DNA from: Astrobacterium formosum
GTDB taxonomy: Bacteria > Pseudomonadota > Alphaproteobacteria > Rhizobiales > Xanthobacteraceae
Direction: 5' to 3'
DNA length: 64,000 nucleotides
NCBI GenBank assembly: GCA_030848545.1
Contig: JAVDCA010000002.1
Span: 1-64,000 of the forward strand
Positions within the stretch are counted from its first letter, which is position 1, and every line of letters begins with the position of its first letter. Under the pieces are notes generated by a model. It was not told the DNA's origin and searched no databases. It saw only the letters and a list, made by a program, of their open reading frames with translations. A program made the position numbers and the translations under genes. Below are positions 34,411-43,223 of this stretch, piece after piece.

Positions 34411-36186
34411 CTAGCGATCCTTCCTCTTACGGCCCGCCCCGCGCCGGCGCGCCGCGAAGGAATCGAAGTCGATCGTGCGGAACAACTCCCAAACCTCTTT
34501 CTCGACCCCGTCGGGCAGCGGCAGGCGCGCCAGGCGGCGGCACTCCTCGGCGGAGAGGGCGCGGAAGCCGTAGCGCTCGTGGACGTCTCCGAGTTCGTGA
34601 CCGGCCTGCAGGCGCACGGCGCGGCTCTGCACGTCGCCGCCGCGCATCGCCGTGATCGCATCGCCGCGCAACGAATGGAAAACCTCGGCATGCTTGCCGG
34701 CGGCGCCACAGCGACGCAGCAACCTGTTCATCACCTTGGAGACGTACTTCGACGGGTCGGGATGCTCGTGCGGGGCAGCGAACACCCAGCCGTCCTGACG
34801 GCGCGCCCAGTCGACAAAGCCGATCTTCGACAGGAAGTCGTGCAGGACGAAGAACGTCATCGATTCGTCCGTTTTCATCGGCACCCGCCGCCACTGCCCG
34901 TTCACCAGCACGATCCCACTCGACTGCGCCACCATGACGCCGTGCTTTTCCCGGATGTCGGAGCCGCGCAAGTAAGTGAGCAGGCCGAGGCGGCGGCTCG
35001 TCAGCACCGAGGTGAGCGGCAGCAGGGCTTCGTCGAGGAGTCCCGAGGCGATGCCGGTGCGGAACACGCGGTTGATCACCTTGTCATCGACGCCCTCGCG
35101 CGGCGTCGGCGGCTTCAGGTTCTCGGGCCACCTGATCTGGACGCCGGCGAAGGGATCGCGATAGGCGAAGTCCGCCATCCCGTAGCGCACCATGGTTCTG
35201 ATGTTGGCGACGTAGCCGTCCTGGAGGGTTTTTCGGCTCACGGTCTTCAGGTGCCGGTCCTTGTTGGCCGCCAGGATTTCCAGGGTGGTGAGGTCTTTGA
35301 GTGTCTCTCGCTTCGTCGCATTCGCCGGCCAGAACTGCATCTGCGACACGTAATCCTGCAGGTCGCGCGCGAAGTACTGGTCGACCGACCGGTCGCCGAC
35401 GACGTCGATGAACGTCCGCCGACGCAGCTCCAGGTACTTGATGTCAGGATGGTTCAGACCGTCGTTGGCAACGCGCATGTCGATGTAGGACTGCGAGACC
35501 TCGCCGAAAGTCGGCAGCGAGCGGGCCATGCCCACCGGCCGGTGGTCGGCGGCCCTGGCTGGCGCCAGCGCTTCCTTGGGCGCCTCGGAACCCGGCGCGA
35601 TCGGCGGCGCGGCATCGAGCGCGGCCCGGGCGCGCGCCGGATCCGGCGCAAAGGCAAGCACATCCTCGAGCGCCTGACGCGTCAGCGCCTCGGCGTTGTC
35701 GACGACGGCGCGCGCGCCGGCCGTTCCCTTGGCGACCTCCGACTGCACCAGCTTGAGAGAGGTGAGGGCTCCATCGAGCCCGCGGGCGAGCCCGATCGCC
35801 TCGGACGGCGCGGCCATCGCCCGGGCGATGGCGGTCTGGCAGGCGGCGGCCACCTGCTGGACCAGTTCCTCATGTCCGTGCTGTTCCATGGTCGCGCTCT
35901 CCATCCTGTCGGCGGCGATCGCGAAGACGGAGCGGCAGAGGGCGGCGAGCGTCTGCGCCAAGCGTCCTGCCTCTCCCCGGCTTCGGGGACCGACGTTGGC
36001 GCGGATTATGGGGGAGGCCTTAGCAAGAGCGGAATCACCGCCGAGGAGGCTCGTGGGCAGGCGCATCTGGAAGCGCCAGCCGCTCGGGCCGCCGGTCAGA
36101 TATTTTGGGCTGCTGCCATCATTGCGCCGGCCGGCGGCGTGCGCTCCGGCTGGTACATTGGCGGGTACATCGGGTGGTACAGACAC
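34411..36186 (-). CDS. Tyrosine-type site-specific integrase of the island
   Basis: A long (up to 591 residues) tyrosine recombinase. It begins with a DUF6538-like segment (PKYLTGGPSGWRFQMRLP) common in alphaproteobacterial integrases, then about 130 helical residues, a core-binding domain (around 230-330) and the catalytic domain with TSRRLGLLTYLRG (Arg), FHSLRGDAI (H-x-x-R), AGHELGDVHERYGF (His and Tyr nucleophile). It lies 84 bp from tRNA-Ser and reads away from it, the standard arrangement for an island integrase using a tRNA 3' end as attB. The GTG start at 36186 is uncertain because the first codons overlap three 12-bp-spaced repeats; a later start is possible. Confidence 0.92.
   Translation of the reverse strand: MSVPPDVPANVPAGAHAAGRRNDGSSPKYLTGGPSGWRFQMRLPTSLLGGDSALAKASPIIRANVGPRSRGEAGRLAQTLAALCRSVFAIAADRMESATMEQHGHEELVQQVAAACQTAIARAMAAPSEAIGLARGLDGALTSLKLVQSEVAKGTAGARAVVDNAEALTRQALEDVLAFAPDPARARAALDAAPPIAPGSEAPKEALAPARAADHRPVGMARSLPTFGEVSQSYIDMRVANDGLNHPDIKYLELRRRTFIDVVGDRSVDQYFARDLQDYVSQMQFWPANATKRETLKDLTTLEILAANKDRHLKTVSRKTLQDGYVANIRTMVRYGMADFAYRDPFAGVQIRWPENLKPPTPREGVDDKVINRVFRTGIASGLLDEALLPLTSVLTSRRLGLLTYLRGSDIREKHGVMVAQSSGIVLVNGQWRRVPMKTDESMTFFVLHDFLSKIGFVDWARRQDGWVFAAPHEHPDPSKYVSKVMNRLLRRCGAAGKHAEVFHSLRGDAITAMRGGDVQSRAVRLQAGHELGDVHERYGFRALSAEECRRLARLPLPDGVEKEVWELFRTIDFDSFAARRRGAGRKRKDR
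36152..36181 (+). repeat. Three GGTACA repeats at 12-bp steps near the attachment side
   Basis: GGTACA occurs at 36152-36157, 36164-36169 and 36176-36181, exactly 12 bp apart, between the integrase and the tRNA. Such phased short repeats could be arm-type integrase binding sites. They also encode VP-rich residues if the GTG start at 36186 is right, so they could be a coding accident. Confidence 0.35.
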
Positions 36187-36270
36187 GCAAAACGCCTCGA
36201 ATGGGGCGTCGGCGTGCGCGGGAAAGCCCTATTTATGGGGCTTTCGGCCGGAAATTCGGATCCGTGGAAA

Positions 36271-36360
36271 TGGCGGAGAGGGAGGGATTCGAACCCCCGA
36301 TACGGTTACCCGTATGCCGCATTTCGAGTGCGGTGCATTCAACCACTCTGCCACCTCTCC
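36271..36360 (-). tRNA. tRNA-Ser (anticodon CGA)
   Basis: The minus strand folds as a class II tRNA of 90 nt: acceptor GGAGAGG pairs with CCTCTCC, anticodon stem CCGCA/TGCGG encloses loop CTCGAAA (anticodon CGA, serine), a long variable arm (CATACGGGTAACCGTA) follows, and the T loop is GGTTCGAATCC. The 3' CCA is encoded (36273-36271). The island integrase lies just beyond its 3' end, so this gene is the probable integration target; the tRNA is intact. Confidence 0.95.
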
Positions 36361-36572
36361 AGGGGCCGCGGTAGCGGTGTCGTTTCATAGCCAAGGCGTT
36401 CTGGTGAAACAAGGGCCGCGGATGCCCGAACGAACCCCTTTTGTGGTTTTGCGGCGATGTCCTGGCTGGTGACGGGTTTCGGGGTGCGGCGGGCAATTAC
36501 CCGCGCGCCTCACGGCTTGCCGGCGCGGATGAGGAACTGCTCCGGATGGCACGATGCCTGCCCGGCCCTTCA

Positions 36573-36601
36573 TTGACAGGGGCCCTCCCGATCGCCATAA
36601 A
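36573..36601 (+). promoter_or_regulatory. rplU-rpmA promoter
   Basis: TTGACA (36573-36578), a 17-bp spacer and CATAAA (36596-36601) lie 146 bp before rplU. The region 36361-36746 is otherwise gene-free and forms the long leader of the ribosomal operon. Confidence 0.6.
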
Positions 36602-36746
36602 AGCCCCGACGCGGGCCCGCGCGAGCGGCCCGCGCGTTGATTTGTGCCGTCAGGCACGATCGAAAAGCCTAGAAAAAACAAACGACTGACAAGAAGCCGG
36701 CCCGGGCAAAATCCCGAGTGCCGGATCGAACACGAGGACGAGAAAG

Positions 36747-37148
36747 ATGTTCGCGGTCATCCGAACAGGCGGTAAGCAGTATAATGTTGCCGTCGAGGAC
36801 GTGATCAAGATCGAGCGGATCGATGGCGAGCCCGGCTCGGTCGTCGAATTCGCCGAAGTGCTGGTGGTCGGCGGCGATACGCCCGTGGTGGGCGCCCCGA
36901 CAGTGGCGGGCGCCACGGTGGCGGGCGAGCTCATCGAGCAGAGCCGCGGCCCCAAGGTCATCGCCTTCAAGAAGCGCCGGCGCAAGAATTCGCGCCGCCG
37001 GCGTGGCCATCGCCAGGAATACACCCGGGTGCGGATCACCGAGATCCTCACCGACGGCCGGCGTCCGAGCGACACGCCGCCGCCGCGGCCGAAGCGGGAA
37101 AAGCCCGTTGCGGTAGTCGAGGACGGCGCCGAACAGCCGGCGGCCTGA
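36747..37148 (+). CDS. rplU: 50S ribosomal protein L21
   Basis: A 133-residue L21: starts [20 protein letters not shown], has the conserved [20 protein letters not shown] and the [12 protein letters not shown] end of the fold. About 30 extra C-terminal residues rich in Pro, Lys and Ala follow, a variable tail often seen in this order. It assembles into the large subunit next to 23S rRNA. GAGGACGAG precedes ATG 36747. Followed 118 bp later by rpmA, the usual pair. Confidence 0.97.
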   Translation: MFAVIRTGGKQYNVAVEDVIKIERIDGEPGSVVEFAEVLVVGGDTPVVGAPTVAGATVAGELIEQSRGPKVIAFKKRRRKNSRRRRGHRQEYTRVRITEILTDGRRPSDTPPPRPKREKPVAVVEDGAEQPAA

Positions 37149-37266
37149 CGCGCCTTTGAACCTTCGCCGCCACACGGCGACGAAAAAAACGAACCTGCGA
37201 CCCATTCCGGTGATGATTTCGTCACCGATTCGGGTTATTGAAACCGACGATAACGGATCTTTTCAC

Positions 37267-37539
37267 ATGGCTCACAAAAAAGCAGGTGGTTCCTCGCGTA
37301 ACGGCCGCGACTCGGCGGGTAAACGCCTGGGCGTGAAGCTGTTCGGCGGCGAGCTCTGTTCGGCCGGCAACATCATCGTGCGGCAGCGTGGGACGCAATG
37401 GCATCCCGGCGCCAATGTCGGCATGGGCACCGACCACACCCTGTTCGCCAAGATCGACGGTCACATCGAATACCGTACCAAAGCCAAAGGCCGCACCTAC
37501 GTTTCCGTACTTCCCATGACGCAGGCCGCGGCCGAATAA
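37267..37539 (+). CDS. rpmA: 50S ribosomal protein L27
   Basis: A 90-residue L27, intact from [20 protein letters not shown], with the conserved [20 protein letters not shown]. Its N-terminus reaches the peptidyl-transferase centre. It lacks the cleavable N-terminal extension of Firmicutes. A cysteine in GGELCSAGN is slightly unusual. The operon appears to end shortly after at two hairpins. Confidence 0.97.
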   Translation: MAHKKAGGSSRNGRDSAGKRLGVKLFGGELCSAGNIIVRQRGTQWHPGANVGMGTDHTLFAKIDGHIEYRTKAKGRTYVSVLPMTQAAAE

Positions 37540-37558
37540 ACCGGTAGACCATAACGAG

Positions 37559-37588
37559 GTCCGCCGGAGCCCAGTTCTCCCGGCGGAC
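37559..37588 (+). terminator. Hairpin after rpmA
   Basis: GTCCGCCGG (37559-37567) pairs with CCGGCGGAC (37580-37588) around a 12-base loop, just downstream of rpmA. There is no T-run, so it may stabilise the transcript end rather than terminate alone. Confidence 0.55.
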
Positions 37589-37606
37589 CCGAAACGGGTT
37601 CAAATT

Positions 37607-37647
37607 CGAGGGGGAACCGGGCAACCGGTTCCCCCTCGAAGCTTTTT
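37607..37647 (+). terminator. Rho-independent terminator between rpmA and GNAT gene
   Basis: A perfect 14-bp stem, CGAGGGGGAACCGG with CCGGTTCCCCCTCG (37607-37620 and 37625-37638), closes a GCAA tetraloop and is followed by AAGCTTTTTC. This is a strong intrinsic terminator; the GNAT gene must therefore be partly independent or translated from readthrough. Confidence 0.85.
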
Positions 37648-37668
37648 CAAAGCGAAGGAGCCCGTGCC

Positions 37669-38271
37669 ATGACTGGACTGGAAATCACCACTGCGGAGAG
37701 ACCGCGCGAGGGCAGTATGCCCGTCCTCGAGACGGAGCGCCTGGTTCTGCGCGCGCCGCGTCTCGGGGACGCTAAGACGATCGCGACCCTCGCCAACGAC
37801 CGTCGCATCGCAGAAAACACGGCGCGCATTCCCCATCCCTACAAGCTCGCCGACGCCAAGACCTGGCTCGAAAGCGTCAACCGCGCCGACGGCGAACAGA
37901 CCTACGTGATCACGCTTTCCGGCGACGTCATCGGCGCCTGCGGGTTCGAAGCGCGCGACGACGGCGCGCCCGAGATCGGCTATTGGCTCGGCGTCGCCCA
38001 TTGGGGCAAAGGCTATGCGACCGAAGCGGCCCGTGCACTGATCGACCACGCTTTCGGCGATCTCGACTTCACCGCCCTGCAGGCGGGTGCGCGCGTCACC
38101 AATCCGGCGTCGCGTCGCGTGCTCGAGAAGTGCGGCTTCCAGTGGACCGGCGTCGGCCTCTATCGCATCCGCGCCATCTCGTCGTCGGCGCCGATCGACC
38201 GCTTCCGCCTCGAGCGCGGCATCTGGGCCTCGATCAAGAGCTGGGGCGCGATGCGTCGCGCACTGGTGTGA
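37669..38271 (+). CDS. GNAT-family N-acetyltransferase (RimJ/RimL-type)
   Basis: A 200-residue acetyltransferase with LETERLVLRAPRLGDA at the start of the fold, the EIGYWLGVAHWGKGYATEAA acetyl-CoA loop (Q/RxxGxG/A equivalent) and the NPASRRVLEKCGF end motif. The family acetylates protein N-termini or small molecules. GNAT genes between rpmA and obgE are typical of Hyphomicrobiales. GAAGGAG lies before ATG 37669. Its last ten codons belong to a 600-bp element that is duplicated at 43.2 kb. Confidence 0.9.
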   Translation: MTGLEITTAERPREGSMPVLETERLVLRAPRLGDAKTIATLANDRRIAENTARIPHPYKLADAKTWLESVNRADGEQTYVITLSGDVIGACGFEARDDGAPEIGYWLGVAHWGKGYATEAARALIDHAFGDLDFTALQAGARVTNPASRRVLEKCGFQWTGVGLYRIRAISSSAPIDRFRLERGIWASIKSWGAMRRALV

Positions 38272-38852
38272 ACCGAATGTGGATTGCGCGGTGCATGCAG
38301 GGGCTGCGCGTCACAGCGCGCGCGAATGATGCGAACGGACGGCGTAGGCTCCTCGTCCGTTTTCGCATCACTCGCGCGACGGCGCGGCAGTAGATTCGCA
38401 CCGGCGTGCGAACCGGAACGTCGTTCGGCGTTCTTCCGGCGTTCTTCGCTTCAATCGTGGCTTCAATCGTGACGCCCGCAAAAACGCGGAAATTGCCGCG
38501 AAAATCGCGCGATTCGTCGACTCTGACAATCAACTCCGCCGTCGTTAACAGCTCTCCAACCATACGCATGAAGCGCGACAAAAAATCCGCATGGAAGGCG
38601 CGGTGTCGTCGGTGCTTCGCGATTGACAGAATGATGAAACAGGAGGACCCTGTGCATGTCGGGATCGTCCTCCGCGACGTCCCCCGGACGAAAGAGGAGA
38701 GGAAATGACGCCACCGCGCCAGATTTCGCCGCAATGATCACCACGGCCACGTTCGAACCTTGGTGTAGCGGCAACCCCGCGAACGGTGCGTGTGGGAGCG
38801 GCCGATAGGGCCGCAGCAGTGAGGCAAGGCCCTCAACTGGCCCCTCCCCACG
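38241..38852 (+). repeat. About 600-bp duplicated element, copy 1
   Basis: From the last codons of the GNAT gene to 38852 the sequence is nearly the same as 43224-43824, with scattered substitutions and a few small indels. It holds a long hairpin (38317-38379; arms containing GATGCGAACGGACG and CGTCCGTTTTCGCATC), a pair of GCTTCAATCGTG repeats (absent gaps apart), a small frame ending HVGIVLRDVPRTKEERK at 38708 and a GC-rich structured tail. No transposase and no terminal inverted repeats are present. Function is unknown; 38272-39069 contains no gene I would call. Confidence 0.85.
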
Positions 38853-38920
38853 CGATCAATCTGAAATGTCCGCCACGATGTTTTCTTGTCGTTGTGAACG
38901 AGGAACGTGAACTTAGATCG

Positions 38921-38941
38921 GCCGGCATCGCCGGCTTTTTT
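38921..38941 (+). terminator. Rho-independent terminator
   Basis: GCCGGC, ATC loop, GCCGGC and six T residues. It follows copy 1 of the duplicated element; a very similar terminator follows copy 2, so the element may be transcribed and end here. Confidence 0.7.
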
Positions 38942-39069
38942 GTTACCTGAAGCTTTGTCGTCTGGAATTTGCTGTTCGGAGCTTTGCGAAGGGCCGGCCC
39001 TGCAATGGGCGCGACTTTGGTCCGCCGACGTCGCGCGAGAGCGATTTCGTACGCAGCGGCACCGATCCG

Positions 39070-39753
39070 TCAAGCCGACGTGGTCACGTCCGGACCGCCG
39101 CGGATACCGGCCGCGATGTAGCGCACCAGAAAGCGTCCTTTGGCGGCATTGTCGCCCGGCAAGTAGCGATGGTCCGACAGCCGCGCCATGCGCTCGTCGA
39201 AGCAGTTCATCACCAGGGCGCCGACCGAGAAGAGATATGCCCAGTGCAGATATTCGGGCGACTTGTCGGGAAGGGCGCACTGCAGTGCGGCGATGAACTG
39301 ACGCGCCATCGGATCGTAGTAGTCACGGATGACGCCCGAACTTTCCTGCGGATCCGAAGCCTCGCGCACCGTGAGCAGCGAATAGTACTTTCCTTCCGGC
39401 GTCGTCTGCTGCCCGATGATGGGCATGACGAAGGCCGTGACGATGCGCTCGAGAGCGTCCGGCGCGGCGTAGTCGGTGATGGCGGCGAGTTCCGCCACCC
39501 GCTGCTCGAAGATGGGGCGCCGACGCTCGAACAGCGTTCGATAGAGATTGAGCTTGGTGCCGAAGTGGTAGACCACGATCGACAGCCCGACTTTGGCGGC
39601 TGCTGCGATTTCTCGCATCGAGGTGCCGTGAAAACCCTGAATGGCGAATAGCCGCTCGGCCGCGTGCAGAATGCGTTCGCGTCGGCTCGGCTCGGTGGCC
39701 GGCGCGCGAGGCTTGGCTCTGGCCGCGTTTTTCCTCGAAGCGGGAGTCGTCAT
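39070..39753 (-). CDS. TetR/AcrR-family repressor
   Basis: A 227-residue regulator: basic low-complexity N-terminus, then the TetR HTH (RERILHAAERLFAIQGFHGT followed by SMREIAAAAKVGLSIVVYHF, about 25-65) and a helical ligand domain of the DUF1956 kind. It is divergent from the MFS-cyclase-BKACE operon, and a 20-bp palindrome lies in the shared promoter region, so it most likely represses that operon until its substrate appears. Confidence 0.9.
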   Translation of the reverse strand: MTTPASRKNAARAKPRAPATEPSRRERILHAAERLFAIQGFHGTSMREIAAAAKVGLSIVVYHFGTKLNLYRTLFERRRPIFEQRVAELAAITDYAAPDALERIVTAFVMPIIGQQTTPEGKYYSLLTVREASDPQESSGVIRDYYDPMARQFIAALQCALPDKSPEYLHWAYLFSVGALVMNCFDERMARLSDHRYLPGDNAAKGRFLVRYIAAGIRGGPDVTTSA

Positions 39754-39887
39754 GAAGGCTGAAAAGCAACCTGTTGCTGAATCCGGAACCGCGCTTTCAC
39801 TGTAGGCTTCCGGACCCGCGCCTGTCCACCTCGGTTTCTGGAAAACCGTGAATTTTCAGTAGCATACCTCTGCACGGCGCCTCCCTA

Positions 39888-39922
<35 letters not shown>

Positions 39923-39935
39923 GCAATAGTGCTTA

Positions 39936-39961
39936 TTGACTGAACGTACGTACAGTCTAAT
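39936..39961 (+). promoter_or_regulatory. Promoter and TetR operator of the MFS-cyclase-BKACE operon
   Basis: TTGACT (39936-39941) overlaps the near-perfect palindrome GACTGAACGTACGTACAGTC (39938-39957), with TCTAAT just after it. Size and position fit a TetR-family operator that blocks polymerase at the -35/spacer. Confidence 0.65.
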
Positions 39962-40078
39962 TCTGCGGACGTCACCTTCGGACGGTGTTCAGACTTGGCC
40001 CGCCCCCATGCCGCATGCATCTCGAAACCGCCGACGCCCGCTCGACCCCACAGCGTGAATGAACGTAGGGAGTGCCCG

Positions 40079-41305
40079 ATGCAGAACGACAAAACGAAAT
40101 GGAAGGTCCTGTTCGGCGGCTTCGCCGGCTACACCTTCGACGCCATGGACCTCGTCATGCTGGCGATGGCGTTCCAGCCCATCATGAACGATCTCGGCCT
40201 GAGCCGCTCGGAAGCCGGCCTGTTGGCGACCGCGACGCTGATCGGCGTCGGCATTTCCAGCGTGGTGATGGGCTGGTACTCGGACAACTACGGGCGCAAG
40301 AAGGCGATGCTGTGGTCGCTCGTCTCCTTCAGCCTGCTCACCATGGCGATCGCCGCCGCGAATTCGTGGCTCGAAATACTGATCCTGCGTTTCCTCGCCG
40401 GCCTCGGACTCGGCGGCCTGTGGGGCGTCATCGCCGCCTACGTCGCCGAGACCTGGCCCACCGAGCAGCGCGGCCGCGCAGCCGCCTTCGTGATGAGCTC
40501 CTTTCCAGTCGGCGTGGGGCTCGCCTCGTTCTTCGCCGGCAAGATCATCCCAATGTGGGGCTGGCGCGCGTTGTTCCTCACCGCCGGCATCGCCCTCGTG
40601 GTCGCCGTCTACGTCTACTTCTTCGTGCCCGAATCCGAGGCCTGGAAAGCGCAGCGCGACGCGCGACTCAAGGGCGAAAGCAAGGCGGCGGAGAAAGTGT
40701 CCGTCGGCGAGATCTTCAAGGACGGCATGGCCAAGAACACCATTCTGGCGACGCTGGTGTCCGCCTTCGCGCTCGCCGCCTACTGGGGCACGACCACCTG
40801 GCTGCCCACCTATCTGGTCAAGGAGCGCGGCCTGTCCGTCGCCGACATGGGCATGTTCATGACCATTCTGAGCGTCGGCATGTTCTTCGGCTACAATCTG
40901 TTCGGCTGGCTCGCGGACGTCATCGGCAAACGCAATGCGTTGTGCCTGTCGCTGTTCGGATCGGCCGTGATGCTCACCATCTACGCCATGACGGAGGACC
41001 GCACCACGCTGTTGTGGATGGGGCCCGCTTATGCGTTCTTCATGGCCTTTGTGGGCCTGATGGGGTCATATTACGGCGAACTATTCCCGACCCGCATCCG
41101 AACCACCGGCTCCGGCTTCTGTTTCAATGTCGGCCGCGGATTCTCAGCCTTCGCGCCGTTCATCCTCGGTGGCATCGCCACCGCTTATTCACTGCAGACC
41201 TCGATCCTGTTGTGCGCAATCCCGTTCCTGGCCGCAGCGATCGCAACCGCCTTCATGCCCTCCACCGAGTCGCTGGCGAAGGTGCAGGCGAAGCACGCGA
41301 ACTGA
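40079..41305 (+). CDS. MFS transporter, aromatic/organic acid:H+ symporter type
   Basis: A 408-residue membrane protein with about 12 hydrophobic segments. The MFS signature GWYSDNYGRKKAM lies in the loop after TM2 and its repeat GWLADVIGKRNAL after TM8; FDAMDLVMLAMAF in TM1 resembles the acidic site of acid:proton symporters (AAHS/sialate-type). It should import an organic acid processed by the next two enzymes. ATG 40079 follows GTAGGGAGTG. Cassette context: 76 bp before the cyclase gene. Confidence 0.9.
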   Translation: MQNDKTKWKVLFGGFAGYTFDAMDLVMLAMAFQPIMNDLGLSRSEAGLLATATLIGVGISSVVMGWYSDNYGRKKAMLWSLVSFSLLTMAIAAANSWLEILILRFLAGLGLGGLWGVIAAYVAETWPTEQRGRAAAFVMSSFPVGVGLASFFAGKIIPMWGWRALFLTAGIALVVAVYVYFFVPESEAWKAQRDARLKGESKAAEKVSVGEIFKDGMAKNTILATLVSAFALAAYWGTTTWLPTYLVKERGLSVADMGMFMTILSVGMFFGYNLFGWLADVIGKRNALCLSLFGSAVMLTIYAMTEDRTTLLWMGPAYAFFMAFVGLMGSYYGELFPTRIRTTGSGFCFNVGRGFSAFAPFILGGIATAYSLQTSILLCAIPFLAAAIATAFMPSTESLAKVQAKHAN

Positions 41306-41381
41306 CGACATCGGGTCCGCCCGGCAGGCGGGCGGGCCCAGCCATCCGAGCGCAAGCCGCGGCAGAGACGGAGTTCAACCA

Positions 41382-42155
41382 ATGCGCAAGATCATCGACC
41401 TGTCGATCTTCTTCGAGAACGGCACCCTCGCCGATCCCCCAGTCTACGAACCGAAGATCCGATACCGCACCGGCAAAGAAACGGTGGACGAACTGCTGCC
41501 GTTCTTCCCTGGCCTGAAGAAGGAGGACCTCCCCGACCAGGAGGCATGGGCGATCGAATGGGTGGAAATCACCACTCACAACGGCACCCATCTCGATGCG
41601 CCCTATCATTTCCACTCGACCATGAACAACGGCGAACGGGCGTGGACCATCGACGAAGTGCCTCTCGACTGGTGCTTCCAGCCCGCCGTCAAGCTCGACT
41701 TCCGCAAGTTCGAAGACGGCTATGTGGCGAGCGCCGCCGACGTCGAAGCGGAGCTCGAACGCATCGGCCACACCCTGAAGCCGCTGGAGATCGTCGTCGT
41801 CAACACCCGCGCGGGCAAACTCTACGGCCATTCCGGCTACGTCGCGGCGGGCTGCGGCATGGGCTACGAGGCGACCATGTATCTCCTGGAACGCGGCGTG
41901 CGCGTCACTGGCACCGACGCCTGGAGCTGGGACGCGCCGTTCGTCTACACGGCGAAGAAATACGCATCCACCAAGGATCCCGGCATCATCTGGGAGGGCC
42001 ACAAGGCCGGCCGCCACATCGGCTACTGCCACATCGAGAAGCTGCACAATCTCGAACTGTTGCCGCCGCGCGGCTTCCAGGTCGCCTGCTTCCCCTGCAA
42101 GGTGAAAGGTGGATCGGCCGGCTGGACCCGTGCCGTCGCCATCCTCGACGAATGA
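41382..42155 (+). CDS. Cyclase-family (kynurenine formamidase-like) metal hydrolase
   Basis: A 257-residue member of PF04199. The metal-binding motif HNGTHLDAPYHF lies at about 67-78, with further conserved residues in TGTDAWSWD and the C-terminal ACFPCKVKGGSAGW. Family members hydrolyse cyclic amides, formamides or lactone-like bonds; the substrate here is unknown. Position between an acid transporter and a beta-keto acid cleavage enzyme suggests ring opening or amide hydrolysis upstream of a keto-acid split. Confidence 0.9.
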   Translation: MRKIIDLSIFFENGTLADPPVYEPKIRYRTGKETVDELLPFFPGLKKEDLPDQEAWAIEWVEITTHNGTHLDAPYHFHSTMNNGERAWTIDEVPLDWCFQPAVKLDFRKFEDGYVASAADVEAELERIGHTLKPLEIVVVNTRAGKLYGHSGYVAAGCGMGYEATMYLLERGVRVTGTDAWSWDAPFVYTAKKYASTKDPGIIWEGHKAGRHIGYCHIEKLHNLELLPPRGFQVACFPCKVKGGSAGWTRAVAILDE

Positions 42156-42204
42156 ACGTCGCACCGGCTTCCATCGCCGCACACCGCCGCAGCAGGATCT
42201 GACC

Positions 42205-43143
42205 ATGCACAAGCTCATCATCACGGCGGCCGTCACCGGTTCGGTGCACGTGCCCAGCCTGTCGCCCTATCTGCCACTCACGCCCGACGAGATCGCCGCC
42301 GATGCGATCAGATCGGCGAAAGCCGGAGCCGCCGTCGTGCACGTGCATGCGCGCGTGCCCGAGACCGGCAAGCCGAGCGCCGATCCCAAGCTCTACGAGG
42401 AGATCGTCAGGAAGATCAGCGCCGAGACCCGAGCGCCGATCTGCATCACCACCGGCGGCAGCAGGGAGATGTCGACGGCCGAGCGCGCCCGCTCGGTGGC
42501 GCTGCTCAAGCCGGAACTCGCGTCGCTCAATGCGGGCTCCTTGAACTTCGCGCTGCATCCCCTGAAGGCCAAGATCAAGGAGCCGCGCTTCGACTGGGAG
42601 CTGCCGTTCCTCGCCGCCACCGAGGACTGGATCTTCCCCAACACGTTCAAGACACTGGGCGAGTTCGCCGAGTTCATGTATGGCGCCGACACCAAGCCAG
42701 AACTCGAAGTCTACGACGCCGGCATGCTGTCCAACCTTCAGTACCTGATCGCAACCGGCGTGCTCAAACCGCCGGTGCACATCCAGTTCGTGCTCGGCAT
42801 TCTCGGCGGCATGCAGGCGACGGTGGAAAACCTCGTATTCCTGCACGATTCGGCGGTGCGCTTGATCGGCGACAAGAACTTCACCTGGTCGGTCTGCGCC
42901 GCCGGCAAGGCGCAGTTGCCGATGATGGCCGTCGCCATGGCGATGGGCGGACACTGTCGCGTCGGCCTCGAAGACAATCTCTTCGTCGCTCCGGGCCAAC
43001 TCGCGAGGTCGAGTGCCGAGCAAGTCGAGCGGGTGGTCGCCATTGCCGAAGCGCTGAGCATCCCGATCGCCACGCCCGACGAGGCGCGTGCCATTCTCGG
43101 GCTCAAGGGGTTCGACAAGGTCGGCTGGCGAGCAGCCGCCTGA
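42205..43143 (+). CDS. BKACE (beta-keto acid cleavage enzyme, DUF849)
   Basis: A 312-residue TIM-barrel enzyme starting KLIITAAVTGSVHVPSLSPY with the zinc ligands in VVHVHAR (about 44-50) and the conserved ITTGGS, FNTFKTLGE-like and GHCRVGLEDN segments. BKACE enzymes condense a beta-keto acid with acetyl-CoA and split it to acetoacetate plus a new CoA ester. Last gene of the three-gene catabolic operon; the beta-keto acid is not identifiable from sequence. Confidence 0.92.
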   Translation: MHKLIITAAVTGSVHVPSLSPYLPLTPDEIAADAIRSAKAGAAVVHVHARVPETGKPSADPKLYEEIVRKISAETRAPICITTGGSREMSTAERARSVALLKPELASLNAGSLNFALHPLKAKIKEPRFDWELPFLAATEDWIFPNTFKTLGEFAEFMYGADTKPELEVYDAGMLSNLQYLIATGVLKPPVHIQFVLGILGGMQATVENLVFLHDSAVRLIGDKNFTWSVCAAGKAQLPMMAVAMAMGGHCRVGLEDNLFVAPGQLARSSAEQVERVVAIAEALSIPIATPDEARAILGLKGFDKVGWRAAA

Positions 43144-43223
43144 GCTTCGCGCTGGTCGGCCGGCCGGCGGCGTCCGACTACGGTCCATGCCGCCGGTTTC
43201 GTCATCTGCCTCCCGAGGCTTGG

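Noticed and set aside
33490-36390. 966-codon plus-strand open frame
   Set aside because: Antisense across the ParG-like, ParF-like and integrase genes and the tRNA.
38406-38708. 100-codon protein in the duplicated element
   Set aside because: The frame is not kept in full in copy 2 because of indels; only the last 20 or so codons are shared.
38241-38852. Insertion sequence or MITE
   Set aside because: The duplicated element has no transposase, no terminal inverted repeats and no target-site duplication that I can see.
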